A stretch of 64,000 nucleotides of DNA, from NCBI RefSeq assembly GCF_002836735.1, contig NZ_PJAS01000071.1, forward strand, positions 124,001 to 188,000. Reading direction: 5' to 3'. Source of the stretch: Psychrobacter sp. 4Bb. Its GTDB lineage: Bacteria > Pseudomonadota > Gammaproteobacteria > Pseudomonadales > Moraxellaceae. The notes beneath the pieces were generated by a model, which had not been told where the DNA came from, searched no databases, and saw nothing but the letters and a program-made list of their open reading frames with translations. This document shows, piece after piece, positions 17,500 to 27,350 of the stretch. Each line of letters opens with the position of its first letter. Positions within the stretch are counted from its first letter, which is position 1. The position numbers and the translations under genes are program-made.

Positions 17500-19395
17500 G
17501 TGAGCGACATGGTAAAAAATACCTTATTGTGGCTGGTGGTAATCGGCGTTTTGGTGCTGGTGTTTAGCGGCTTTGATCAATCTTCTGAGCCGGATAACCT
17601 TAACTACTCTGAGTTTGTGACCGCAGTGTCAGAAAACCAAGTAGCCAGTGTCGAGATCGACGGCGAACAGATCACCGGCGAAAAGAAAAATGGCTCATCT
17701 TTTGAGACCATTAGACCAGCTGTGTCAGATGACCAGCTGATGCCAATGCTACGTGAGAACCAAGTCGAAGTTCAAGGAACTGCACCAAAGCGCCAAAGCG
17801 TATTAATGCAACTACTGATAGCCAGCTTCCCAATTCTATTGATTATTGGTCTGTTCTTATTCTTTATGCGTAACATGCAGGGCGGGGCTGGCGGTAAAGG
17901 CGGCGGTCCAATGAGCTTTGGTAAATCAAAAGCGAAAATGCTGACCGAAGATCAAATCAACGTTAACTTCGAAGATGTGGCTGGTTGTGAAGAAGCTAAA
18001 GAAGAAGTCGTTGAAGTGGTTGAGTTCTTACGTGATCCAGATAAATTTACCAAACTGGGTGCAACGATTCCTCGTGGTATCTTGATGGTAGGTCCTCCAG
18101 GTACGGGTAAAACCTTGCTAGCGAGAGCTATTGCTGGTGAAGCTAAAGTGCCGTTTTTCTCAATCTCAGGTTCTGATTTTGTTGAAATGTTCGTCGGTGT
18201 TGGTGCATCACGTGTCCGTGATATGTTCGAACAGGCGAAGAAAAGCGCCCCTTGTATCATCTTTATTGATGAGATTGATGCAGTCGGTCGTCATCGTGGT
18301 TCTGGTATGGGCGGCGGTAATGATGAGCGCGAACAGACATTGAACCAATTATTGGTTGAGATGGATGGTTTTGAAGGCAATGAAGGCGTTATTGTTATTG
18401 CTGCAACCAACCGTGCTGATGTGCTTGATAAAGCATTACTGCGTCCAGGTCGTTTTGACCGTCAGGTGCAAGTAGGCTTACCGGATATCAAAGGCCGTGA
18501 ACAAATCCTAAAAGTCCATTTGAAAAAGCTGCCAAACACAATCAGTGTAGATGCCAGTTCTCTTGCTCGTGGTACTCCTGGGTTCAGTGGTGCACAGCTT
18601 GCCAACCTTGTAAACGAAGCTGCATTGTTTGCCGCGCGTCGTAACAAGACCAGCGTCGATATGAATGACTTTGAAGATGCGAAGGACAAGCTGTATATGG
18701 GTCCTGAACGCAAATCAATGGTAATCCGCGAAGAAGAGCGCCGTGCGACTGCATATCATGAAGCAGGTCATGCGCTAGTAGCTGAGCTATTGCCAGGTAC
18801 AGATCCAGTGCATAAGGTTACTATTATGCCGCGTGGCTTTGCCCTTGGTGTCACTTGGCAGTTGCCTGAGCATGATCAGACCAGTATGTATAAGTCGAAA
18901 ATGTTGAGCGACATTGCTATTTTGTTCGGTGGTCGTATTGCTGAAGAAGTGTTTATCAATCAAATGTCGACGGGTGCTTCGAACGATTTTGAACGTGCTA
19001 CCAAAATGGCACGTGCAATGGTCACGAAGTACGGTATGTCTGATGCACTTGGTATCATGGTGTACGAAGATGACGACAACTCGCAAGGATATTTCGGCGG
19101 TGGTGGTCGTACTATCTCTGAAGCCACGCAGCAGAAGGTCGATGAAGAAGTGCGTCGTATGCTAGAAGAGCAGTATGATATCGCTCGTGAATTGATTGAA
19201 GCCAACCAAGACAAAATGCATGCGATGGTTGATGCACTTATGAACTGGGAAACCATTGATCGTGACCAGCTGCAAGATATCCTAGCAGGTGAAGAACCGC
19301 GTCCACCAAGAGTTTACCAGCATAACGAAGTAAACTTGTCGAAAAACGATGTTAAAACAACGGGTGCTACACCGCCACCATTACCAGCGATGTAA
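17500..19395 (+). CDS. ftsH: ATP-dependent zinc metalloprotease FtsH
   Basis: FtsH is a membrane-anchored AAA+ protease that degrades damaged membrane proteins and regulators such as LpxC in E. coli. The 631-residue protein has two N-terminal transmembrane helices (about 6-24 and 105-123), Walker A GPPGTGKT (198-205), Walker [13 protein letters not shown], the second region of homology, and the zinc site HEAGH (420-424). The start is GTG at 17500 after AAGGGATGGGA; an ATG at 17509 is an alternative. Gene order rlmE-ftsH-folP is standard for the group. Confidence 0.98.
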   Translation: MSDMVKNTLLWLVVIGVLVLVFSGFDQSSEPDNLNYSEFVTAVSENQVASVEIDGEQITGEKKNGSSFETIRPAVSDDQLMPMLRENQVEVQGTAPKRQSVLMQLLIASFPILLIIGLFLFFMRNMQGGAGGKGGGPMSFGKSKAKMLTEDQINVNFEDVAGCEEAKEEVVEVVEFLRDPDKFTKLGATIPRGILMVGPPGTGKTLLARAIAGEAKVPFFSISGSDFVEMFVGVGASRVRDMFEQAKKSAPCIIFIDEIDAVGRHRGSGMGGGNDEREQTLNQLLVEMDGFEGNEGVIVIAATNRADVLDKALLRPGRFDRQVQVGLPDIKGREQILKVHLKKLPNTISVDASSLARGTPGFSGAQLANLVNEAALFAARRNKTSVDMNDFEDAKDKLYMGPERKSMVIREEERRATAYHEAGHALVAELLPGTDPVHKVTIMPRGFALGVTWQLPEHDQTSMYKSKMLSDIAILFGGRIAEEVFINQMSTGASNDFERATKMARAMVTKYGMSDALGIMVYEDDDNSQGYFGGGGRTISEATQQKVDEEVRRMLEEQYDIARELIEANQDKMHAMVDALMNWETIDRDQLQDILAGEEPRPPRVYQHNEVNLSKNDVKTTGATPPPLPAM

Positions 19396-19417
19396 ATGCT
19401 AGCGTACTCATGTTTTA

Positions 19418-19449
19418 CAAAAAGCTCTTTATGATAAAGGGCTTTTTTA
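19418..19449 (+). terminator. Terminator after ftsH
   Basis: AAAAGCTCTTTA and TAAAGGGCTTTTT form a stem around TGA with one wobble, followed by a T run. It separates ftsH from folP. Confidence 0.8.
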
Positions 19450-19551
19450 TTGTCATCATTTTATGAAGGGTTTAGAACCCCATAAGATTTACTGGTATTA
19501 TAAGCATAGACAGTAATAATTAAAATTGTTCTTATGAGAGATAAGTTGGTT

Positions 19552-20445
19552 ATGTCATTATTCCAAGCCTTACCTGACTACAAGATATCTAGTCGTGATA
19601 AAACCTTAGATTTGTCGCAGCCCCATATCATGGGCATCTTGAACGTAACGCCAGATTCATTTTCAGATGGTGGGCAGTTTAACGCAGTAGATAAAGCCGT
19701 CGCTCATTGTCAGCAGATGATAAATGAAGGCGCTACTATTATCGATATCGGTGGTGAGTCTACTCGTCCAAATGCGCAAACTGTGGCGACTGATGATGAG
19801 ATACAACGAGTTGTACCAGTGGTCCGAGCCATTCGTCAGCACTGTGGTGATGCCATTTGGTTATCGATTGATACTAGCAGTCCTGAAGTCATGCAGGCAG
19901 CTTTTGATGAAGGTGCTGACATTTGGAACGATGTACGAGCACTGAAACGTACTGGTGCGCCAGAGCTAGCGGCTAAGCTTGATATACCTGTTATGCTAAT
20001 GCATATGCGCGGTGAGCCAACGACAATGAATAATCTGGCACAGTATGACAATGTGATCGATGAAGTGCGTACAGAGCTGCTCGACCGTATTAACGAAGTA
20101 GTCAGCATCGGCGTCAAACAAAGCAATATCATTATCGACCCAGGTTTTGGTTTTGCTAAGAACTATGAGCATCACTGCGCATTATTAAGTCAGCTGAGTA
20201 GCTTGCAAGCATTAGGGCTGCCGATGATGTTTGGCATTTCTCGCAAGCGTTTCTTGGCAGAAGTATTGACCAAAAGTGGGGTGCAATCCGTAAGTATGAC
20301 GCAAGCGGTAGAGCGTGATTCGGCAGGAACCGCTGCTGGACTGTTAGCCGTGCAACAAGGAGCAAGTATCATTCGTACGCATAATGTGGCGATGATGCAG
20401 CAAGCAGTGGCCTTATGGAGTCAACTGTCTGCATATCGTTATTAA
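19552..20445 (+). CDS. folP: Dihydropteroate synthase
   Basis: FolP condenses p-aminobenzoate with hydroxymethyl-dihydropterin pyrophosphate in folate synthesis and is the sulfonamide target. The 297-residue TIM barrel shows ILNVTPDSFSDGG, GESTRPNA, DPGFGFAKNYEHH and the C-terminal SIIRTHN motif. The ATG at 19552 gives the typical leader length; one at 19534 would add six residues and has no better ribosome binding site. No glmM follows, unlike E. coli. Confidence 0.95.
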   Translation: MSLFQALPDYKISSRDKTLDLSQPHIMGILNVTPDSFSDGGQFNAVDKAVAHCQQMINEGATIIDIGGESTRPNAQTVATDDEIQRVVPVVRAIRQHCGDAIWLSIDTSSPEVMQAAFDEGADIWNDVRALKRTGAPELAAKLDIPVMLMHMRGEPTTMNNLAQYDNVIDEVRTELLDRINEVVSIGVKQSNIIIDPGFGFAKNYEHHCALLSQLSSLQALGLPMMFGISRKRFLAEVLTKSGVQSVSMTQAVERDSAGTAAGLLAVQQGASIIRTHNVAMMQQAVALWSQLSAYRY

Positions 20446-20571
20446 TTTCATTCTACATGTCCGAATGCATAGTGAGGTTTCAAGACTATAAATATTCTAT
20501 ACGCTATGCTTAACATCTATTTCTAAACTATCTAAACCCACAAGACTATCCAATTTAATAAGAGTAAATTT

Positions 20572-20853
20572 ATGACTAGTACCACTCAGCCAGAACCAAC
20601 CAATGAACAGCGCCGTATCATTTATCAAGCTCGCCGCGGATTAAAAGAATTGGATTTTTATATTGATCCTTATGTCAAAGAGCTGTATCTGACAGCAGAT
20701 GCTACTGAGCAAGCAACATTTGCAGAAATGCTCACTCATGAAGACCCAGACTTGCTAGACTATTTTACCAATCAAAATCGTCCAGAAGAGGACGACATCT
20801 GGGCGTTGGTCAATAAGATAAAAACATGGCGCCATACCAAAGACTTGGTTTAG
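20572..20853 (+). CDS. sdhE: Succinate dehydrogenase assembly factor SdhE
   Basis: SdhE (YgfY/CptB) promotes covalent FAD attachment to SdhA. The 93-residue helical protein carries the signature RRGLKELDFYIDPYV (the RGxxE motif) and the DPDLLDYFTNQNRPEEDDIW segment. Length is usual for the family. The following gene looks like YgfX, its usual partner, 52 bp downstream on the same strand, which strengthens the call. Confidence 0.9.
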   Translation: MTSTTQPEPTNEQRRIIYQARRGLKELDFYIDPYVKELYLTADATEQATFAEMLTHEDPDLLDYFTNQNRPEEDDIWALVNKIKTWRHTKDLV

Positions 20854-20905
20854 GTCTTAAGGAACGGGTCAGTACAATATCTAACGTTTCCCATGGTACG
20901 CTTAT

Positions 20906-21364
20906 ATGACGCCAGTAACCTCGCTACGTATTGATACAGCTATCACGCCTGCCAGTTATTTACGCGCACTGCTATATGTAGGCTTGACTGGCGTTATGAT
21001 GATATTAGCATGGTTTGCATCTTTGACTTTGTGGCAGTATTTACTAATCTTAATAGTCTCGGCAGCAGTTGCAAGCTATCTGATTATATCGAGACCGATA
21101 CTATTACATATTAGTCAGCCATCGCTCAGTCAGCGTGTTGATAAAGAATGGCAGTTACTGATACGAACGGGTCGCGGCGATGAGTTATGGCAAGCAGAGT
21201 TAGTCGATATAAATTGTTATAAGTGGGCAATGAGTATCGAGTTCGATATCGTTGAACCTTATCAAAGATCGTTTTCGACGACTATATTCCGCGACCAAGT
21301 AAATTCTGAGCAATGGCGACAATTAAATATTTTAGCGAATACCAGTAAGGGTAATATTAGATAG
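20906..21364 (+). CDS. YgfX-like membrane protein
   Basis: The 152-residue protein has two adjacent hydrophobic helices (about 21-42 and 45-64) and a soluble C-terminal domain ending in IFRDQVNSEQWRQLNIL, resembling the YgfX (CptA) family, whose hallmark is a late R-D segment followed by W-R-L. In E. coli ygfX pairs with sdhE (ygfY) and has been proposed as a toxin acting on FtsZ/MreB, although that view is disputed. Position directly after sdhE supports the call. Sequence similarity is weak. Confidence 0.65.
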   Translation: MTPVTSLRIDTAITPASYLRALLYVGLTGVMMILAWFASLTLWQYLLILIVSAAVASYLIISRPILLHISQPSLSQRVDKEWQLLIRTGRGDELWQAELVDINCYKWAMSIEFDIVEPYQRSFSTTIFRDQVNSEQWRQLNILANTSKGNIR

Positions 21365-21605
21365 CTGAGTATTTATGGAGCTTAGGTTTTTCCTTTTACG
21401 ATGAGAAATCCCTACACGTCATAACAAAATAGCTAACTCCAAGGGCAAAGAGATTTGTTATATTAAAATCTGTTATATTAAAAATAGAAAATAAAACTCG
21501 TAATTCTGCTGTCCTGTTATTAAAGAACATGTAGACAGATATGAGGTTTCACAATTTTTAGCAGTATTTTTGTATTAAACAATACGATAAAAAGAGGAAT
21601 AGATA

Positions 21606-22319
21606 ATGAGCTTATTAGGGAATTTAGTGAGCCAAGTGGCACGTAGTGCAATGAATCCAGACGATGCTCAGCGCAATCCAGTTAATCAACGTACTGAAAC
21701 ACGTCAGACTGGAGGTCTTGGTGATATTTTAGGTAGCGTATTAGGCGGTGGCAGTCAGGCAGGTGGTTATAGCCCTCAAAAAAATAGCCGTCAAGCAGAT
21801 AATGGTTTTGGCTTAGATGACATCATTGGTGGTCTCACGGGCGGTAGTCAGCGCGGCGGTATGAGTTCAGGTGCTGGTGGACTCGGTGATATTTTAGGTA
21901 GTGTATTAGGTGGTCAGCGTACTAATAGTGGGTTCGGTGGTAAAGGTATGCTCGTTGCAGCATTGATGCCCATGGTTCTTAGCTGGATCAAACGTAACGG
22001 TGGTTTGAGCGGTGCATTGTCGAAAATTACTGGTATGGGCTATGAAGGTCAAGCACGCTCTTGGATGAGTAATAACGTAGCAAACGATAATTTAAATCCA
22101 GACGAAATTAACCGTTTATTTGACGAAAACGAAATTCAGCAAGTAGCCGCTCATACTGGTGCTAATGAAACTGAGGTAAGACAGGGACTCGCTGAGTTAT
22201 TGCCTGAGGTCATGAATCAGCTAACGCCTAATGGTAATCTGGATAATGAGTCTGAGGCCAATGAAGAGATAGATCAAATCATTAGCCAGCTATCTAGCCG
22301 TCTTGGTAATTTTAAGTAG
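21606..22319 (+). CDS. YidB-like (DUF937) protein with Gly-rich duplication
   Basis: The C-terminal ~110 residues match the YidB/DUF937 pattern (GYEGQARSWMSN, LNPDEINRLFDENEIQQVAAHTG, LAELLPEVMNQLTPNGNL). The N-terminal half is Gly/Ser/Asn-rich and holds two copies of GGLGDILGSVLGG at residues 36-48 and 91-103, near-identical in DNA. No signal peptide is present; function of the family is unknown. An AAGAGG ribosome binding site precedes the ATG. A terminator follows. Confidence 0.8.
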   Translation: MSLLGNLVSQVARSAMNPDDAQRNPVNQRTETRQTGGLGDILGSVLGGGSQAGGYSPQKNSRQADNGFGLDDIIGGLTGGSQRGGMSSGAGGLGDILGSVLGGQRTNSGFGGKGMLVAALMPMVLSWIKRNGGLSGALSKITGMGYEGQARSWMSNNVANDNLNPDEINRLFDENEIQQVAAHTGANETEVRQGLAELLPEVMNQLTPNGNLDNESEANEEIDQIISQLSSRLGNFK

Positions 22320-22378
22320 TTTCTTATAAAAATCACTATTTACAGAATTAGTCATATCAATGAAAACACAATAGAAAA

Positions 22379-22409
22379 TGGTCCATCAATAGATGGACTA
22401 TTTTTTTTA
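22379..22409 (+). terminator. Terminator after the YidB-like gene
   Basis: GTCCAT and ATGGAC form a stem around a short loop, followed by eight T residues. Confidence 0.8.
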
Positions 22410-22634
22410 TTAATTAAAAGTAAATATCGTATCTAACAAATTTTTATTATTTATTAAACTTATAATCTAAATGTATATGTTAAAAATAGTAAACAATAAC
22501 GTAAGGATTCTATAAGTCCTATAAAATAGCTAAGACAAGCACTCAGGTTGTAGCTATAGCTTTATCGTCTTAAAAGCATTGAATTAAAGGTACCATCTTT
22601 TAATCGCCTAATGATTTCATAAGGATTATTACTT
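22410..22634 (+). other. Leader region of the DASS transporter gene
   Basis: AT-rich, isolated by the upstream terminator, so it must contain the transporter promoter. I see no clear operator or riboswitch. A TAAGGATT ribosome binding site lies just before the ATG. Confidence 0.4.
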
Positions 22635-24092
22635 ATGCCATTCAAGCCCGTTCAAGCAGCTGTTGCTATTTTAGTCGGTTTGTTAATTTGGTTTGTTATC
22701 CCAGTACCGACGGGTGTCACACCAGAAGCGTGGCATATGTTGGCACTATTCATCGCGACTATTGTTGCTATCATAGGTAAGGTACTGCCCATTGGTGCCA
22801 TTGCTATTATTGCTGTGACTCTAGTGGCACTGACCGGTGTCACAAATGATAATCCGAAGCAAGCCATTAGCGATGCATTATCAAGCTATTCAAGCCCTCT
22901 GATTTGGCTCATTGGTATTGCAGTTATGATATCGCGTGGATTGATAAAGACAGGTTTAGGTCGACGTATTGCTTATTATTTCATTTCTATCTTTGGTAAA
23001 AAAACCATTGGCGTGGCTTATTCCTTGGCCGCTGCTGAGCTAATGGTCGCACCTATTACCCCTTCTAATACGGCACGTGGTGGCGGTATTATTCATCCTA
23101 TTATGAAATCCATTGCGCAGAGTTTTCATTCGACACCAGAAGAGGGTACTCAAAACAAAATTGGGCGTTACTTAGCGATGGTGAATTACCACGCTAATCC
23201 TATTACTTCTGGTATGTTTATCACTGCTACGGCTCCTAACCCTTTAGTTGTCGAGCTGGTGAATAAAGCCACAGGTGGTGATATTCAGTTATCATGGACA
23301 ACGTGGGCAGTAGCCATGTTTATACCCGGGATGCTTTGTTTAATCGTCATGCCATTGATCATTTATATGATTTATCCTCCTGATGTTAAAGCAACGCCTG
23401 ATGCCAAAAACTTTGCAAAAGATAATTTGACAGAGATGGGTCAAATCAGTATTCACGAAAAAATAATGTTCGGTGTATTTGCTCTTATGTTAGTACTGTG
23501 GGCGAATATTCCTGCGTTGATTTTGGGTGAACAATATAGTGTTGATGCTACTACCACGGCCTTTGTTGGCTTGACGACACTGATATTGACTGGTGTGCTG
23601 ACTTGGGATGATATTCTCAAAGAGAAGTCTGCATGGGATACTATCGTTTGGTTTGGTGCCCTGATTATGATGGCAGCTTATCTAAACAAACTTGGTCTAA
23701 TTAGCTGGTTCGCAGGCAATATTGAGTCTCTCATTGGAACAACTGGGGTAGGTTGGGTAGGTGCAGCAACTATTTTGACCTTAGTTTATTTATACATACA
23801 TTATTTCTTTGCTAGTACCACCGCTCATATTACCGCACTATTTGCAGCATTCTATGCAGTTGGCCTGACGTTAGGGGCACCGCCGATGTTATATGCGCTA
23901 ATCTTGGCCGCAGCGGGTAATATCATGATGACGCTTACGCATTATGCGACTGGTACTGCGCCTGTAATTTTTAACTCTGGTTATGTGACGTTAAAAGAGT
24001 GGTGGGCCATTGGGGCGATTATGAGCGTGGTTAATTTAGTCATTTGGATAGGTGCTGGCCTCATTTGGTGGAAAGTACTCGGTTATTACTAA
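22635..24092 (+). CDS. DASS-family anion:Na+ symporter (di/tricarboxylate type)
   Basis: The 485-residue polytopic protein (about 12-14 hydrophobic segments) belongs to the divalent anion:sodium symporter family, CitT/SLC13-like. The first SNT motif is in APITPSNTARGGGIIHPI, and the second half-repeat shows the matching THYATGTAPVIF region. Likely substrates are dicarboxylates, 2-oxoglutarate or citrate, but the exact one cannot be read from the sequence. It stands alone with no two-component system beside it. It is convergent with recX, only 16 bp apart, with no visible terminator between. Confidence 0.88.
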   Translation: MPFKPVQAAVAILVGLLIWFVIPVPTGVTPEAWHMLALFIATIVAIIGKVLPIGAIAIIAVTLVALTGVTNDNPKQAISDALSSYSSPLIWLIGIAVMISRGLIKTGLGRRIAYYFISIFGKKTIGVAYSLAAAELMVAPITPSNTARGGGIIHPIMKSIAQSFHSTPEEGTQNKIGRYLAMVNYHANPITSGMFITATAPNPLVVELVNKATGGDIQLSWTTWAVAMFIPGMLCLIVMPLIIYMIYPPDVKATPDAKNFAKDNLTEMGQISIHEKIMFGVFALMLVLWANIPALILGEQYSVDATTTAFVGLTTLILTGVLTWDDILKEKSAWDTIVWFGALIMMAAYLNKLGLISWFAGNIESLIGTTGVGWVGAATILTLVYLYIHYFFASTTAHITALFAAFYAVGLTLGAPPMLYALILAAAGNIMMTLTHYATGTAPVIFNSGYVTLKEWWAIGAIMSVVNLVIWIGAGLIWWKVLGYY

Positions 24093-24108
24093 ATTTAAAA
24101 AGCATTTG

Positions 24109-25200
24109 CTAAAAGCGTGCATCTAATGTTTCTAATGTATAGTTGAGCGCAGCAAAGCAGATATCGGTGTTAAACCCTCTATATTGCAAAAATCGTAACT
24201 GCTTAGCTTTTTCTTTTTGCTCAACTGGTATGTCATTACCATACTTTTTGGTACGTGCTGTCACCGCCAGTTTCAGCCAATCTACACCATCAACTAGGTT
24301 GTCTGCATCATCATCTACAAACTCACTAAATTCATCAGACTCAGTATTTGCCATATCGATTAGCTCATCGATGTTACCTGGTATAGCAATTTTCTTACGA
24401 TAGAATTCTTGTTTAATCCGACCACGTCCGCGGCCTTTGCGGATGTTCTCACGTATCAGCATTAGGGTAGTGCGGTAATCACTTTGATACCCTTTTTCTT
24501 CAAACTCATCGAGCAGTGCATCAATTTTCTCTGGGTCTTGTTCTTTGTCGATCAGCTTTTGCTTTAGCTCAGCTTTACCGTATTCGCGGCGTGATAAATA
24601 ATAAAATGCGAGCCAACGCAATCGACTTTCTGCTTTAATCGCATCGATTTCTGCTTGTTTTTGTTCAGGGGTTCGTAAGTAAGCTTTGAGCGCGGCTGGT
24701 ATGTTATCGTTTTGGCTGTCTGTTTCACTACCATTGATAGCAAAAAGCTCAGCTTCATGTTCTGAGCTTTTGGATAGTAACTCAGTGCTATCACTAGAAC
24801 CAGTTGTCAAACCATCACTAATTTCGTCATTATGAATGTCGAGTTTGACTTCTGCCAGCATCTCTTTAATGGTTTGCGCTTCAGGTGGTTGATATGTAGG
24901 GGCGTCACTAGGCTCAGCGGTAAAATTGGCCGCTGGATGAAAACGCTTTTTACGTTTTTTAGATTTAGAAGTTTTCTTTGACTTAAGAGAGGAGTCTTCA
25001 AAAAACGCTGTATCAATAGTAGCGTCATTCGTGACTGAATCATCTTTACTTGAACGGATAGTCCGTTTACTGTATTTCTCTGGTTTTTTAGACTCTTTCG
25101 TATGAGAATTCTTGGACGGTTTTTTTAATTTGCTATCAACAGAACTAGCTGAGTCGGCACCCGACTCAGCTAGAATTTCAGCTAAGGTTTTAATTTTCAT
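24109..25200 (-). CDS. recX: RecX regulatory protein with long N-terminal extension
   Basis: RecX binds RecA filaments and limits recombinase activity. The RecX domain occupies about residues 190-363, with the hallmark ARLRWLAFYYLSRREYGKAELKQKL-type helix repeats and YRKKIAIPGNIDELID. The first ~175 residues are a Ser/Lys/Asp-rich, probably disordered extension, making the protein over twice the usual ~150 aa. It lies 40 bp after recA on the same strand, the usual recA-recX operon. The ATG at 25200 is the first in frame; later starts cannot be excluded. Confidence 0.85.
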   Translation of the reverse strand: MKIKTLAEILAESGADSASSVDSKLKKPSKNSHTKESKKPEKYSKRTIRSSKDDSVTNDATIDTAFFEDSSLKSKKTSKSKKRKKRFHPAANFTAEPSDAPTYQPPEAQTIKEMLAEVKLDIHNDEISDGLTTGSSDSTELLSKSSEHEAELFAINGSETDSQNDNIPAALKAYLRTPEQKQAEIDAIKAESRLRWLAFYYLSRREYGKAELKQKLIDKEQDPEKIDALLDEFEEKGYQSDYRTTLMLIRENIRKGRGRGRIKQEFYRKKIAIPGNIDELIDMANTESDEFSEFVDDDADNLVDGVDWLKLAVTARTKKYGNDIPVEQKEKAKQLRFLQYRGFNTDICFAALNYTLETLDARF

Positions 25201-25240
25201 AATGAATCATAGTGACTGACAACGGTTAATCGTTAAACCA

Positions 25241-26293
25241 TTATTGTACAGGTTCAGAAGCCTGTTCTGCTTCTTCAGTTTCGTCGGCTTTGCTATTTTT
25301 CTTTGTACCAAGCTTTTCGTCACGAATCTTGTCTTCGATTTCTTGAGCAATGGCAGGGTTCTCTTTTAAGAAAAGCACAGAGTTGGCTTTACCTTGACCG
25401 ATTTTTTCGTCGCCATAGCTGTACCAAGATCCTGCTTTGCCAACCGCTCCAATCTCTACACCTAAGTCAATGACTTCGGCTAAGTGGTTCGTACCTTCAC
25501 CGTAAGTAATTTCAAACTCAGCTTGGCGGAAAGGTGGTGCCATTTTATTTTTAATGACTTTGACACGGGTCTGGTTACCGATGATTTCATCACCGTTTTT
25601 GACCGCACCAATACGGCGGATATCCATACGTACAGAGGCGTAGAATTTCAGCGCGTTACCACCAGTCGTAGTCTCAGGGCTACCGAACATAACACCGATT
25701 TTCATACGGATTTGGTTAATAAACACCACCATACAGTTAGAGCGTTTGGCGTTACCAGTGATTTTACGTAGGGCTTGGCTCATCAGACGCGCTTGCAGAC
25801 CCATGTGTGAGTCGCCCATTTCGCCTTCAATCTCGGCACGTGGTGTCAACGCAGCTACTGAGTCAATCACGATCATGTCGATCGCGCCTGAGCGTACCAA
25901 CATATCGGTGATTTCAAGTGCTTGCTCGCCATTGTCAGGCTGCGAGAGCAATAAGTCATCAGTATTTACCCCAAGCTTGCGTGCATAGACAGGGTCAAGC
26001 GCATGCTCAGCATCGATAAAGGCACAGGTACCGCCTTGCTTTTGACATTCTGCAATAGCTTGCAGGGTCATCGTCGTTTTACCTGAGCTTTCTGGGCCGT
26101 AAATTTCAACAATACGACCTTTTGGTAGACCACCAATACCAAGCGCAATGTCTAATCCTAGAGAGCCTGTAGAGACCACATCGACATCCATAATGGCCGA
26201 GTCATCGCCTAGATGCATGATGGTGTTTTTACCAAATTGCTTTTCGATTTGACCTAATGCCGCTTTAAGGGCTTTGGCTTTATTGTCGTCCAT
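25241..26293 (-). CDS. recA: Recombinase RecA
   Basis: RecA forms ATP-dependent filaments on single-stranded DNA for strand exchange and SOS induction. The 350-residue protein has Walker A GPESSGKT at residues 66-73, the same positions as in E. coli, the VIDSVAAL Walker B strand, loop L2 around [25 protein letters not shown], and an acidic C-terminal tail. An AAGGAATCC ribosome binding site precedes the ATG. recX follows. No E. coli-type LexA box was seen upstream, in line with the reported absence of LexA in Moraxellaceae. Confidence 0.99.
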   Translation of the reverse strand: MDDNKAKALKAALGQIEKQFGKNTIMHLGDDSAIMDVDVVSTGSLGLDIALGIGGLPKGRIVEIYGPESSGKTTMTLQAIAECQKQGGTCAFIDAEHALDPVYARKLGVNTDDLLLSQPDNGEQALEITDMLVRSGAIDMIVIDSVAALTPRAEIEGEMGDSHMGLQARLMSQALRKITGNAKRSNCMVVFINQIRMKIGVMFGSPETTTGGNALKFYASVRMDIRRIGAVKNGDEIIGNQTRVKVIKNKMAPPFRQAEFEITYGEGTNHLAEVIDLGVEIGAVGKAGSWYSYGDEKIGQGKANSVLFLKENPAIAQEIEDKIRDEKLGTKKNSKADETEEAEQASEPVQ

Positions 26294-27287
26294 ATTGGAT
26301 TCCTTGTTTTCGGTAGTTAAGTTGATGCTATAAATAAAATATTGGTACTGTTAAAACCTTTGGCCAACGCATACTGACTGTTATGAAGTCGGCAATTATT
26401 GTTTGGCTGTTTTATCGAAAAATAGGTTGTCACGTGACTGGTATAGATAGTAGTATCGAAGGTATCGTTCTACTATACAGTAAAATTAAATAGTGAGAGA
26501 AGTAAAAATAAGTCCGTACTATACTGTCGTTATCGTTGTTTTTAAGTCAGACTTGGCGTGCTAATTACTCGACTCAACTTCTTAACGCTGTTGATTTGAT
26601 AAGGTAATTATAACAAAAGCAAGGCACTATAATGAGCGTTGAGGGATGCTAGACGACACTATCTGTCGTATGGTATGCGGCTAAAAATCTATAGAAATGA
26701 TGCGATAGGCCGTTGTTGTTTTGAACCTTATAATGACTATGCTTGTCAATAGATTTAGGAGTTGTCCACAACAAATAAAAGGACTATTTTCGCTAATTGT
26801 GAAACATTATGAATAATTAAATTATTTTAGAAATTATTTAAAATAATTTTTTATGTGTACGAATTTAATATAAGTTATTGATTTTAAATGTTTTATAAAT
26901 TGTACAAAAAATGAACGATTTTACCTTATCCTTTAAGTTGCTTAGCTATAAAGTTGTCAAGTGGCGACTTATGCACAGGGTTATCCACAGCTTATGGGGA
27001 GAACTCTGTAAAGCCTTATAATACATAAGTTTACGTAGATTATTAGTATTAGTAACGGATTCAATATTTCGTTTTTTATCATTTTACAGGTGCTATTTTA
27101 TCTATAAACAGCGCTATGAGTGCTATGTTTCACAAATTATAAATTTATCTTTTTTTATGCATAATCATACTATAGGCATTAAAAGTCAGGAGTATGACTC
27201 AGGATATACATCTAAGATGTCAGTAGACATAGTTATGCGTAGGATGTCTAGTATTTTTAGAGATATTTTCTACAGCCTATAGAAGGC
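26294..27287. other. Long non-coding block upstream of recA with DnaA-type boxes and an AT-rich palindrome
   Basis: About 1 kb without a credible gene, the longest gap in the window. It holds a perfect DnaA box TTATCCACA (26981-26989), a TTATGCACA box 12 bp before it (26969-26977) and a TTGTCCACA near-box (26762-26770), all in one orientation. Between them is an AT-rich stretch (about 26805-26935) including the palindrome AAATTATTT-A-AAATAATTT (26831-26849). A 10-bp palindrome GTCACGTGAC lies at 26429-26438. The left end must carry the recA promoter. A role in replication initiation or DnaA titration is possible but unproven. Confidence 0.5.
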
Positions 27288-27319
27288 CAAAAAAAGCGGC
27301 TACATCAGATAGCCGCTTT
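27288..27319 (-). terminator. Terminator after trmB (minus strand)
   Basis: AAAGCGGCTA (27293-27302) pairs with TAGCCGCTTT (27310-27319); read on the minus strand the stem runs into a T tract. It lies about 30 bp past the trmB stop. Confidence 0.85.
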
Positions 27320-27350
27320 GTCAAAACACTTAAAAGTAGAGCTGTATTAA

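Noticed and set aside
24093..24108. Terminator between the DASS transporter gene and recX
   Set aside because: Only 16 bases separate the convergent genes and no hairpin with T tract is present.
26294..26600. LexA-type SOS box before recA
   Set aside because: No CTG-N10-CAG match with proper flanks was seen, and Moraxellaceae are reported to lack LexA; the GTCACGTGAC palindrome does not match a known SOS site.
26750..27290. tmRNA, 6S RNA or RNase P RNA in the long gap
   Set aside because: None of the conserved core sequences or terminal structures was found.
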